Shown here: positions 8,995-16,819 of the stretch, one piece after another
How the letters are laid out: each line of letters starts with the position of its first letter
Position numbering within the stretch: the first letter of the stretch is position 1
DNA from: Novosphingobium aureum
Lineage (GTDB): Bacteria > Pseudomonadota > Alphaproteobacteria > Sphingomonadales > Sphingomonadaceae
NCBI RefSeq assembly: GCF_015865035.1
Contig: NZ_JADZGI010000001.1
Span: 2,294,001-2,358,000, forward strand
DNA length: 64,000 nucleotides
Direction of reading: 5' to 3'
Position numbers and translations under genes: made by a program
Notes under the pieces: generated by a model
The model's database searches: none
Seen by the model: the letters and a program-made list of their open reading frames with translations, nothing else
Told to the model about the DNA's origin: nothing

Positions 8995-10212
8995 ATGAGG
9001 GCAATCGTCAGCCTCAACTCGGGCTCGTCGAGCATCAAGTTCGCGGTCTTCGCGCTCGATGCCGACAATCGCCCGCACCACACCGCAGGCGGCAAGTTCG
9101 AACGCATCGGCATCGCCCCCTCGCTCGTCATCCGCACCGATGCGGGCGAGGTTCTGGAAGAGCGCGCGTGGGACGATGGTGCAGCCCTCACGCACGCCGA
9201 CCTGCTCGAATACCTCTTTGACTGGGCTCGCGCGCATATCGCGCAAGGCACCATCCTCGCCATCGGCCACCGCGTGGTCCACGGCGGTAGCAGCTTCGTC
9301 GCCCCGCGCCGCGTCGATGACGCGCTGCTGGACGAACTGGAGTCGCTGTGCCCGCTCGCCCCGCTGCACCAGCCGCACAACCTCGCCGCGATCCGCAGCC
9401 TTGCCCGCCTCGCCCCCGAGCAGCCGCAGGTCGCCTGCTTCGACACCGCGTTCCACCATGCTATGCCCCCGCTTGCCACGCGCTTCGCCATCCCGCGCGA
9501 GCTGCACGAGCGGGGCCTTCGCCGCTATGGCTTCCACGGGCTGTCCTACGAGTATGTGGCGCAGGAACTTGCACGGATCGCCCCTGCACTGGCACGGGGC
9601 CGGGTGATCGCCGCGCACCTCGGCAACGGGGCGAGCATGTGCGCGATGCTCGATGGGCTTTCGGTGGATACGACGATGGGCTTCACCGCGCTCGACGGGC
9701 TGGTCATGGGCACGCGCTGCGGCACTCTCGACCCCGGTCTCGTGCTGCACCTGCAGACGCAGGAGCACATGGCGCCCGATGCGATCGAGGACATGCTCTA
9801 TCGCCGCAGCGGCCTCCTCGGCGTCTCGGGGATATCGAGCGATGTCAGGGCCCTGCGCGAGGATGGCAGCGCCGCGGCGACAGAAGCGCTCGAACTCTTC
9901 GCCAGCCGCGCCGCGCGCGAGGCGGCGGGCCTGCTCCCCGCGCTCGGCGGGCTCGATGCCATGGTCTTCACCGCCGGGATCGGCGAGAACGATCCGGCGA
10001 TGCGCGCCGCGATCTGCCAGCGCCTTGCCTGGCTCGGCATCGAGATCGACCCGGCGGCCAACGTCGCCAATGCCCCGCTCATCTCCACTCCCGACAGCCG
10101 TGTCGCCTTGCGCATCGTTCCCACCGACGAGGAGCGCATGATCGCCCTGCACACGCTTCACGCGCTAAATGGCACTGCTCACAAGGGCCAAGCGCCCGAA
10201 GGAGAACTGTGA
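8995..10212 (+). CDS. ackA: Acetate (acyl) kinase
   Basis: A 405-residue acetate/propionate kinase of the ASKHA fold, interconverting acyl-phosphate + ADP and carboxylate + ATP. Visible family motifs are the N-terminal phosphate loop LNSGSSSIKF, HRVVHGG, the FDTAFH segment, the AHLGNGASM loop and the C-terminal FTAGIGEN adenosine motif. Length matches the family (about 400). It follows the Pta fusion by 7 bases and its TGA overlaps the start of fabI by one base, so translation is probably coupled. Together with the Pta domain it forms a route from acyl-CoA to ATP and free acid. Confidence 0.94.
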   Translation: MRAIVSLNSGSSSIKFAVFALDADNRPHHTAGGKFERIGIAPSLVIRTDAGEVLEERAWDDGAALTHADLLEYLFDWARAHIAQGTILAIGHRVVHGGSSFVAPRRVDDALLDELESLCPLAPLHQPHNLAAIRSLARLAPEQPQVACFDTAFHHAMPPLATRFAIPRELHERGLRRYGFHGLSYEYVAQELARIAPALARGRVIAAHLGNGASMCAMLDGLSVDTTMGFTALDGLVMGTRCGTLDPGLVLHLQTQEHMAPDAIEDMLYRRSGLLGVSGISSDVRALREDGSAAATEALELFASRAAREAAGLLPALGGLDAMVFTAGIGENDPAMRAAICQRLAWLGIEIDPAANVANAPLISTPDSRVALRIVPTDEERMIALHTLHALNGTAHKGQAPEGEL

Positions 10213-10997
10213 TGACGCTTCCCCTCTCCCCCGTCGTCGACCTGCGCGGCAAGCGCGGCCTCGTCGTCGGCATCGCCAATGCCCACTCGATCGCCGCCGG
10301 GTGCGCCGCCGCCTACGCCCAGGCCGGAGCGCGCCTTGCCGCGACCTATCTCAACGACAAGGCCAGGGACTGGGTGACCCCGGTGACCGAAAGCCTCGGC
10401 ATCGAGTGGACCGCCCCGCTCGACGTGCGCGAGCCCGGTCAGCTCGAGGAGCTGTTCGAGACCGTGGAGCAACGCTGGGGCGGGCTCGACTTTCTGCTCC
10501 ACGCCATCGCCTATGCCCCGCGGGAAGACCTGCAAGGGCGCGTCACCGACTGTTCGGCGCAAGGCTTCGCGATGGCGATGGACGTCTCGTGCCACTCGTT
10601 CATCCGCATGGCAAAGCTCGCCGAACCGCTGATGAGCGAGGGCGGATGCCTCGCCTGCGTCACCTTCTACGGCTCGGAGCGGGTGGTCGAGCACTACAAC
10701 CTGATGGGCCCGGTCAAGGCCGCGCTTGAGAGCACCGCGCGCTACCTCGCCGCAGAGCTGGGGCCCAAGGGCATCCGCGTCCACGCGATCTCGCCGGGGC
10801 CCATCGCGACGCGCGCGGCAAGTGGGCTCGAGCGCTTCGACGAACTGCTCGAACGCGCCGCCGCCCAGTCGCCGGTGCGCGAGGCCGTCGACATCGCCGA
10901 CGTCGGCGCGCTCGCCGCCTTCCTCGCCAGCCCCGCGGCGCGGCGCATCACCGGGACCGTGATCCCGGTCGACGCGGGAGAGCACATCCTCGGCTGA
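10212..10997 (+). CDS. fabI: FabI-type enoyl-ACP reductase (SDR family)
   Basis: A 261-residue short-chain dehydrogenase of the FabI group, which reduces trans-2-enoyl-ACP with NAD(P)H. The nucleotide loop is GIANAHSIAAG, the middle motif is LLHAIAYAP, and the active-site block has Tyr162 followed by MGPVK with Lys169, as in E. coli Tyr156/Lys163. The residue aligning with E. coli Tyr146 is Phe152, a small departure. The ATG overlaps the ackA stop (TGATG), and AAGGAG precedes it. As part of the phaC-pta-ackA operon it is more likely a specialised reductase acting on short acyl intermediates than the cell's main fatty-acid enzyme, but this is inference. Confidence 0.88.
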   Translation: MTLPLSPVVDLRGKRGLVVGIANAHSIAAGCAAAYAQAGARLAATYLNDKARDWVTPVTESLGIEWTAPLDVREPGQLEELFETVEQRWGGLDFLLHAIAYAPREDLQGRVTDCSAQGFAMAMDVSCHSFIRMAKLAEPLMSEGGCLACVTFYGSERVVEHYNLMGPVKAALESTARYLAAELGPKGIRVHAISPGPIATRAASGLERFDELLERAAAQSPVREAVDIADVGALAAFLASPAARRITGTVIPVDAGEHILG

Positions 10998-11062
10998 CCG
11001 CCTGACGGCCATCGACGAGGCTCCGATGTCGCGCGCGCGCGCCGGGCTTCAGCTTCGCGTTC

Positions 11063-11740
11063 ATGGGCGAATTCCTGAAGGGCAAGATCAGCTATCGCGG
11101 TCCGCACGGCGAGACCGGGCGCGAATGGTTCGAGATGGTGGAGCACGAAGGCGGGCTCGGCCGCACTTTGCGTGCCTTTTGCGAGATGGACGAGATCGCC
11201 CTCACCCGCGACGTGACCATGCTGCTCGATCCGGCCGCGCGCCCGCTCGACGGCTTTTGCCGCGTGACCCGGCAGGGCGCCCGCGCAGGCACCGTGCTGT
11301 TCGTGTGCGAGGCAGCGGGCGTGCGGGCCAGCGGAGACCTTGCGCAGGGTGGACGCCTTGCCCAGCACCTGCCCGTCCCCGCCGGGGTCGAATATCTCGG
11401 CCTCCATCCACTGGTGGGCGACGCGCTCATCGCGCTGGCGCGCGGCACCGATGCGCCCGGCACCTTCCGTACCATAGCTTGCGTGACCAACTCGATCTCG
11501 CCCGACGGGGACAAGGGCCTTGTCGCCATGCCGACCACGATCGAGGTCGCCTATCGCGGTGAGGAAAGCGTGACCACGCCCGCCGGAACCTTCCCGGCGC
11601 GCCGCTATGCCTTGCGCTGGCATCCCGAGTGGGAACCTGCCGACTTGTGGGTACACGGCCCCCATGCCCTGTTCCTGCGGCTCGAATGGGCCATGATCGG
11701 CGCAAGCTACGAGCTCGTCGAACTGCAGTCGGGGCGCTGA
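11063..11740 (+). CDS. Uncharacterised protein downstream of fabI
   Basis: A 225-residue protein I cannot assign to a family. It has no signal peptide or membrane helix and looks like a beta-rich soluble domain, with conserved-looking turns such as TTPAGTFPARRYAL and HPEWEPADLWVHG; the TTPAGTF...R type of pattern is seen in beta-barrel or lipid-binding-like proteins that track a substrate conversion. The reading frame starts at ATG 11063, which has no ribosome site. A better site (GACGAGG) precedes ATG 11026, which is out of frame because of a GC dinucleotide run at 11031-11042; see the finding on this. The gap to fabI is 65 bases, so it may be the fifth gene of the PHA operon. Confidence 0.7.
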   Translation: MGEFLKGKISYRGPHGETGREWFEMVEHEGGLGRTLRAFCEMDEIALTRDVTMLLDPAARPLDGFCRVTRQGARAGTVLFVCEAAGVRASGDLAQGGRLAQHLPVPAGVEYLGLHPLVGDALIALARGTDAPGTFRTIACVTNSISPDGDKGLVAMPTTIEVAYRGEESVTTPAGTFPARRYALRWHPEWEPADLWVHGPHALFLRLEWAMIGASYELVELQSGR

Positions 11741-11876
11741 AGAGCGCAAACCACTGCATACGATATCGCGAAGTAAATAGGCCCCTTTTAAGAGGCATTT
11801 ATTTTGCAACTAGCGAGTGATACTGTCGCCCACGGCCATGACTGGCATGGCTCGCCGGACAAGGAACGGCCCTTCG

Positions 11877-13019
11877 ATGCCGCTCACGCGTTTCGCTCCG
11901 CCTTTCCTGCTGTGCCTCGCACTATTTGCAGCGCCCGCGCTCCATGCGCAGGAACGCCAGCTCGAAGACCTCGAGGAGACCGAGGACGCGGCGCAGGGCA
12001 TCGCCGAGGCGGGCGAGAAGCCGCGCGAGCGCATCATCATCCCGGTCCCGATCGGCGATCCGCAACTGGGCGCCGGGCTCGCGCTCGCCACCGCGCTGTT
12101 CTACCAGCCGGGCAAGAGCACGAGACCCTGGACCACAGGCGTGGGCGGCTTTCGCACGTCGAACGGCTCGTGGGGCGGAGGCGGTGTCCAGTCGATGTCG
12201 CTCGCGCGCGACCGGCTGCGCGTGCAGCTCATCGCCGCCTACACCGCGATGAACCTGCGCTACTTCGGCGCGGAGGGCGACAGTTCGGACGAGGACGAGT
12301 GGGCCGACGTCAAGGAGAAGACGACGATCGTCTCGGCCAAGGCACGGCTGCGCATCGACGAGCACATCTTCGCAGGCGCGCGCCTGCGCTACCGCTCCAA
12401 GCATTCGAGCCTGCGCGATACCTCCGAGGCGCTGGAGCAGCTCGTCGAGGACGCGGGCGGCGCGAGCGTGTTCGACACCCGCCAGAAACTCGTCCAGCTC
12501 GGCCCGATCCTGACCTACGACGATACCACCGAGCCCTTCGCCCCGCGCAGCGGCACCATCGCCAATGCCGAAGTGCACTTCGCCCTGCCCGCGCTCGGCA
12601 GCGACCTTGGCTATACGCAGTCGAAGGCAAGCTGGAAGCACTATCGCGACATGGGCGCCGACGACGTGCTCGCGATGCGCGCCAAGGCCTGCCTCGTCAG
12701 TAAGAGCGCGCCCTTCTTCGACATCTGCGAGGTGGGCCTGCGCGGCTATCCGGGCGGACGTTTCCGCGACCGCGCGAGCTGGTCCGCCGAGGCCGAATGG
12801 CGCCACCGCCTGACCCGCCGGATCGGCGCGGTCGGCTTCATCGGGCTGGGCAGTACCGGCGGGGGTCTGGGCGATGCCCTTGGCGCACGCATGCTGCCTG
12901 CGATCGGCGGCGGCCTTCGCTACCTGCTCGCGGAGAGCTACGGCGTGAACCTGCGCGTCGATGCCGGGTTCGGGCGCGATGGCCATGCCGTCTACGTGTC
13001 GCTGGGGGAATCCTTCTAG
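11877..13019 (+). CDS. BamA/TamA-type (Omp85 barrel) outer-membrane protein
   Basis: A 380-residue protein with a signal peptide (residues about 1-22, ending LHAQE) and a C-terminal bacterial surface antigen (D15) barrel. Signs of the barrel are LTYDDTTEPFAPRSG, the RGY motif in GLRGYPGG (the loop-6 lid of Omp85 proteins is V/IRG-F/Y) and the final strand ending in F. No POTRA repeats are visible, so it is a barrel-only member, unlike true BamA or TamA. Its job is unknown; related short proteins are suspected in outer-membrane lipid or protein handling. ATG 11877 is chosen because it gives a clean signal peptide; earlier in-frame ATGs would add 20 residues before it. A short AT-rich patch (11745-11820) upstream is the likely promoter. 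Confidence 0.75.
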   Translation: MPLTRFAPPFLLCLALFAAPALHAQERQLEDLEETEDAAQGIAEAGEKPRERIIIPVPIGDPQLGAGLALATALFYQPGKSTRPWTTGVGGFRTSNGSWGGGGVQSMSLARDRLRVQLIAAYTAMNLRYFGAEGDSSDEDEWADVKEKTTIVSAKARLRIDEHIFAGARLRYRSKHSSLRDTSEALEQLVEDAGGASVFDTRQKLVQLGPILTYDDTTEPFAPRSGTIANAEVHFALPALGSDLGYTQSKASWKHYRDMGADDVLAMRAKACLVSKSAPFFDICEVGLRGYPGGRFRDRASWSAEAEWRHRLTRRIGAVGFIGLGSTGGGLGDALGARMLPAIGGGLRYLLAESYGVNLRVDAGFGRDGHAVYVSLGESF

Positions 13020-13098
13020 GCACACCCCTAGGAGCCGTGGACAAATCGTGACCGCAGCTACCGACTTGGGTGGTTGCCTGCCGTCCGAAGGCAAAGCG

Positions 13099-14106
13099 TC
13101 AGCGCCAGATTCGCCTTGCGATCCATCCGCCCAAAATCGAAAGCGCGAGGGCTACGATACCAAGAAGTAACCACATTAAGTTGAATAGTAGATTCGCAGC
13201 TTCTCGCGCGTCCTCTGGCTTATCTGGCATGTAGAATAGCTTAGCAGTGCCGCCTAACTCGTAGACGCCATTCCCCTGGAGAGATGTGAGGTGAAAGCGG
13301 TCGCCGCGTACCGAATATGACAAGACGCCCCTGTCATTCCTATCCCCGAGCACTCCCGTATGGCTGTCGAATACGCCGACTGTCTCAACACCATCACGTC
13401 GGAAGCGATAGTCTTCAGGCAGGCCAGAAAGCGCTGCAGTGAGAGCGCCCGTGCCCCAAACCATCATAAACAAACGGAAAAAGATGAGCCTGAAACTGCG
13501 TCGCGGCTTGAGCGGAGCCGTGCTGGCTCTCCCAAGCCCGACTTGTGCTCGACGTCCCAGACTATCCAAAAAACGACGCTCATCGTGCAGTTTCAACTCA
13601 ATCGGTGCCAGAACAGCGGATTCGAATGAAACTCGCAACATGCGGCTCCATAAGCGCCGCACGGGTTCAACACTGGCAATGGAGGCAGTGGAGACCCGAA
13701 TGTCCAGTCCGAAAAGTTCAGGCAGGAACAAGAGTGTGAACGGAAAGCGTGGCGTTACAACAAGCTGCCCGTCCGACACGTATACCAGTAGGCAATTACG
13801 AGCGCCGCCGACGCGAGTAAGGTAATTCCGGAGTGACCGACCGGAGCACCAATCCTCCAGAAAATCCGCATTCGTCGGCCTCTGTGGAATGATGGACCGG
13901 CCATTCGCGCGTCGGAACCAAACAGACGCTGCGACCCAGCCACCGATCCAGACAAATGGAAACAGAATTTCTGACAAGTTCAACAGCCCCCGCGGATTCC
14001 AAAGACAAAGCGATACGATTGCTTCCCTCACCCGCCAAGAGTCTTCACAACCTGGGATATGCCCATGTTCGACAAGGGGCGAACCCGGAGATTCGTTTTC
14101 GTCCAC
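13099..14106 (-). CDS. Uncharacterised membrane protein in an AT-richer patch
   Basis: About 335 residues with no family I recognise. Hydrophobic stretches lie near residues 45-60 (LFPFVWIGGWVAAS), near 120-132, near 215-232 and near the C-terminus (LLFNLMWLLLGIVALALSIL), followed by the basic tail RRIWR, so it is probably an inner-membrane protein with a soluble middle part. The stretch from about 13130 to 14110 is visibly less GC-rich than both flanks and uses A/T-ending codons such as TTT, ATA and AGA far more, which suggests acquisition from another source. The start is uncertain: GTG 14106 gives the longest form, while GTG 14031 starts closer to the first hydrophobic segment. It faces the Omp85-barrel gene and is divergent from the M20 peptidase. 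Confidence 0.6.
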   Translation of the reverse strand: MDENESPGSPLVEHGHIPGCEDSWRVREAIVSLCLWNPRGLLNLSEILFPFVWIGGWVAASVWFRRANGRSIIPQRPTNADFLEDWCSGRSLRNYLTRVGGARNCLLVYVSDGQLVVTPRFPFTLLFLPELFGLDIRVSTASIASVEPVRRLWSRMLRVSFESAVLAPIELKLHDERRFLDSLGRRAQVGLGRASTAPLKPRRSFRLIFFRLFMMVWGTGALTAALSGLPEDYRFRRDGVETVGVFDSHTGVLGDRNDRGVLSYSVRGDRFHLTSLQGNGVYELGGTAKLFYMPDKPEDAREAANLLFNLMWLLLGIVALALSILGGWIARRIWR

Positions 14107-14291
14107 GCCCTTCGTCCGTGAATGGCGCGCCGCGCAAAAGGACAGGGTTTACAACGGCTCGCAGCACGCCATGATCGGGCCTGCAGGGTGGGGATGAGGC
14201 GGCGCCGGGGATGGTGCCTTCCGGCGAAACCGCCTAGGCACCCCGTTCCTTTCCCGATCGTGCGCGATCGCCCCCCCACCGGAGCCGACCC

Positions 14292-15689
14292 ATGAAACTG
14301 ACCGCGACATGCGTGACCACCCTCGCGATCGCCCTCGGCCTGTGCGCGCCCGCAGATGCGCACGAGGATCACGGCCCGGCCCTCCTCCAGATGGCGCAGG
14401 CGGCCGCAGCTGGCACCGGACAGGACGATGCCGCGAAGACGAGGGTCGTTCGCGAGCAGCCGCACCTCGCCGCGCTTCTCGCCAGCCCGGCCTTCGCCAC
14501 GGCGCGCAAGTCGCTGGCGGACGACTATGACCGCATGGTCGCGGACATCGTCACGCTCACCCAGATCCCCGCACCGCCCTTCAAGGAAGAGGCCCGCGCG
14601 CGCGCCTATCTCGAGATGCTGCGCGCCGAGGGGCTGGAGGACGTCGAGACCGACGAGGTCGGTAATGCGATGGGCCTGCTCAAGGGCCATGCCAAGGACC
14701 GCGCCAGCTTGCCCCTGCTGGTCGTCACCGCGCACCTCGACACCGTGTTCCCCGAAGGCACCGACGTCACCGTAACGCGCGAGGGCGACACGCTGCGCGC
14801 ACCGGGCATCGGTGACGACACCAGCAGCCTGCCCGTCCTGCTCGCCTTCGTGCGCGCGATCCGGCGCGCCGGAATCGCGCCTGCTGGCGACATCCTGTTC
14901 ATGGGCAACGTCGGCGAGGAAGGCCCGGGCGACCTGCGCGGCACGCGACACCTGTTCACCAAGGGCAAGTACAAGGACCGCATCGGCGCCTTCATCTCGT
15001 TCGAGCCCGGCCACAACGGGCGCGTCACCAACGGGGGCACCGGCTCGCGCCGCTACAAGGTCACCTTCAAGGGCCCTGGCGGCCACAGCTTCGGCGCCTT
15101 CGGCCTCGTCAACCCGGCCTTCGCGATGGGCGATGCCATCGTCGAATTCGGCAAGCTCGCGGTCCCGCAAGAGCCCAAGACGACCTACAGCGTGGGCCTT
15201 GTCGAGGGTGGCACCTCGGTAAACTCGATCCCCTTCGAGACCGCGATGACCATCGACATGCGCTCGAACGGCAAGGCCGAACTGGCAGCGCTCGAAAAGC
15301 AGTTCCTCGCGATCCTGCCGCAGGCCACGGCCCGCGAGAATGCGGCGCGCTCGACCGCGCAAGGTGCGATATCGTTCGATGCGCAGCTGATCGGCGACCG
15401 CCCGGTGGGCACGACCCCGCCCGAGGCCGCGATCGTGCAGATCGCCAGCGGCGCGCTCGAGGCCTTGGGCATCGCCCCGCGTCTGGGTGCCGGCTCGACC
15501 GACAGCAACATGGCGATGAGCCTCGGCATCCCGGCTGTGACGCTGGGCGCGGGCTTCGACAGTTCGGGGGCGCATTCGCTGCGCGAGAGCATCACCCTCG
15601 ACCGTCCCCGCGACCTCGCCGCGATGACCGCCGGGCTCGCCACGGTGATAGCGCTCGCCGACGACCCGGCACGCGCCGCTGGCGACTGA
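14292..15689 (+). CDS. M20/M25/M40 family metallopeptidase, exported
   Basis: A 465-residue secreted zinc peptidase of the M20 clan. A signal peptide ends near residue 24 (ADAHEDH). Metal-binding and catalytic motifs are VTAHLDTVF (first His and catalytic Asp), GDDTS (bridging Asp) and GNVGEEGPGD (general-base Glu), with a later FEPGHNG and the dimerisation-type segment KGPGGHSFGAFG. Such enzymes remove residues from peptides or hydrolyse dipeptides and acyl-amino acids, here in the periplasm. The ATG follows GGAG at good spacing. It stands alone, upstream of a TetR gene with its own promoter. Confidence 0.88.
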   Translation: MKLTATCVTTLAIALGLCAPADAHEDHGPALLQMAQAAAAGTGQDDAAKTRVVREQPHLAALLASPAFATARKSLADDYDRMVADIVTLTQIPAPPFKEEARARAYLEMLRAEGLEDVETDEVGNAMGLLKGHAKDRASLPLLVVTAHLDTVFPEGTDVTVTREGDTLRAPGIGDDTSSLPVLLAFVRAIRRAGIAPAGDILFMGNVGEEGPGDLRGTRHLFTKGKYKDRIGAFISFEPGHNGRVTNGGTGSRRYKVTFKGPGGHSFGAFGLVNPAFAMGDAIVEFGKLAVPQEPKTTYSVGLVEGGTSVNSIPFETAMTIDMRSNGKAELAALEKQFLAILPQATARENAARSTAQGAISFDAQLIGDRPVGTTPPEAAIVQIASGALEALGIAPRLGAGSTDSNMAMSLGIPAVTLGAGFDSSGAHSLRESITLDRPRDLAAMTAGLATVIALADDPARAAGD

Positions 15690-15722
15690 GCGCGCGCCTG
15701 CCCGCGGCGGATCGCAAGAAAA

Positions 15723-15762
15723 CTGGACCTTCGGCCAAGGATACCTATATACCGGCTGGTAT
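15723..15762 (+). promoter_or_regulatory. tetR promoter with overlapping dyad operator; probable leaderless start
   Basis: A -35 like CTGGAC (15723-15728) and a -10 TATATA (15746-15751) are 17 bases apart, which puts the transcript start within a few bases of ATG 15761. The dyad ATACCGGCTGGTAT (15749-15762) covers the -10, the transcript start and the first two bases of the start codon. It matches the perfect palindrome at 16479-16492 in 11 of 14 positions. This is the expected layout for autorepression by the TetR protein. Confidence 0.65.
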
Positions 15763-16375
15763 GGAATGCACCGAAGCCACCACGAAGACCCGCGGACGCC
15801 CGCGTGAATTCGATCCCGACAAGGCCCTCGCCTGCGCGCTGAGGGTGTTCTGGGAACGCGGCTACGAGGGCGCCTCGATGGCCGAGCTGACCGAGGCCAT
15901 GGGCATCACCAAGCCGAGCCTCTATTCCTGCTTCGGCAACAAGGAAGCGCTCTTCAAGAAGGCGCTCGACGTCTACGAGCGCGACAAGCTCGCCTACGTC
16001 AGCAAGGCGCTGGCAGAACCGACTGCGCGCGCCGTCGCCGAGAAGCTGTTGCGCGGCGCTCTTGCGACCCATTGCGGAACCAGCGACCCGCAAGGCTGCC
16101 TTGGCGTCGTGAGCATGGTCAGTGGCGGCAGCGAGGCCGAATCGATCCGCGATCACCTGATCGAGCGACGCCGTTCCTCCGAAGCGGCAATGATCGAACG
16201 CTTCGAGACTGCACGGTGTGAAGGCGACCTGCCGGCATCGGTCGATGCAGGCGCCCTCGCCCGCTACCTCACAACGGTACTGCAGGGCCTGCAGGTGAAA
16301 GCCCGGAGCGGGGCAAGCTGCGCCGAACTCGAGTCGGTGATCGACCTCACGCTGGCCTGTTGGCCCGCCGCCTGA
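15761..16375 (+). CDS. TetR/AcrR-family transcriptional regulator
   Basis: A 204-residue repressor. Residues about 12-60 form the TetR DNA-binding domain (GRPREFDPDKALACAL start, helix-turn-helix around GITKPSLYSCFGNKEALF), and the rest is the ligand-binding, dimerising domain. The C-terminal half contains a Cys-Gly-containing segment (DPQGCLGVVS) seen in a subset of family members. The ligand is unknown. Dyad operators of the form ATACCG-GGTAT lie at its own start and twice around the promoter at 16502-16530, so its likely targets are itself and the 132-aa gene at 16820. A divergent or distant target cannot be excluded. No usable ribosome site precedes the ATG, in agreement with a leaderless mRNA. 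Confidence 0.9.
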   Translation: MECTEATTKTRGRPREFDPDKALACALRVFWERGYEGASMAELTEAMGITKPSLYSCFGNKEALFKKALDVYERDKLAYVSKALAEPTARAVAEKLLRGALATHCGTSDPQGCLGVVSMVSGGSEAESIRDHLIERRRSSEAAMIERFETARCEGDLPASVDAGALARYLTTVLQGLQVKARSGASCAELESVIDLTLACWPAA

Positions 16376-16478
16376 GGCGAGCGCAGCCGCTCTGGTGACG
16401 CCGCGCGCGCGAGGCCGGTTTCGAGCCTCGTCACTCCCACCCGTGCAAAGCCGGATTTTCCCGAGGGCAAATTTTACC

Positions 16479-16539
16479 ATACCGCGCGGTATATTTATCG
16501 GTTGACGGTAACACCCCCTCTATATATACCGCCCAGTAC
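16479..16539 (+). promoter_or_regulatory. Strong sigma-70-like promoter flanked by two TetR-type operators
   Basis: TTGACG (16502-16507) and TATACC (16525-16530) are 17 bases apart. A perfect 14-bp palindrome ATACCGCGCGGTAT (16479-16492) lies just upstream of the -35. A degenerate copy ATACCGCCCAGTAC (16526-16539, 11 of 14 matches) overlaps the -10 and the expected transcript start. Operator centres are 47 bp apart. The promoter points right, towards the folded leader and the gene at 16820, so this is most simply a promoter repressed by the TetR protein encoded upstream. Confidence 0.7.
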
Positions 16540-16663
16540 AGATTGAAGGCGCCACTCGCTACCTGATCCCCGCAATGCCGGTTTCGGCAGCGGTGTCGCC
16601 CTTCCATCCATCGAACGTGCCCGTTCTGGTGACGGGCGCAGAGCAGGTTTGCCTTGCCGCCAT

Positions 16664-16800
16664 CCGGAAGTCCGCTTCCGGAGCCGGATGCACGTGGCCG
16701 CAGTCCTGTCTCCAGGCAATCTCGGTGCGCTCCCCATGCGCACCGCGAGAGGTCCCGGTGCGCACTGTCCCCTCCCGATCCCCGGGTGCGCATCGGGACC
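16664..16800 (+). promoter_or_regulatory. Strongly folded 5' leader of the 132-aa gene (three hairpins)
   Basis: The transcript from the promoter at 16502 would carry about 280 bases before ATG 16820. Three hairpins are directly visible: 16664-16681 (7 perfect pairs, loop UCCG); 16724-16744 (7 perfect pairs GGUGCGC/GCGCACC, extended by CUC/GAG across a 2-base bulge); and 16751-16800, a 14-pair stem with a single G-U pair around a 22-base loop rich in C. The last one ends about 6 bases before the ribosome site GGGAGTGA. I know no riboswitch of this shape. No T run follows, so it is not an ordinary terminator. Confidence 0.55.
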
Positions 16801-16819
16801 ACAACAGGGAGTGACGATC

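Noticed and set aside
16649..16819. Upstream in-frame ATG that would extend the 132-aa protein by 57 residues
   Set aside because: The extension overlaps the folded leader, has no ribosome site and a Pro/Arg/Gly-rich composition unlike the rest of the protein.
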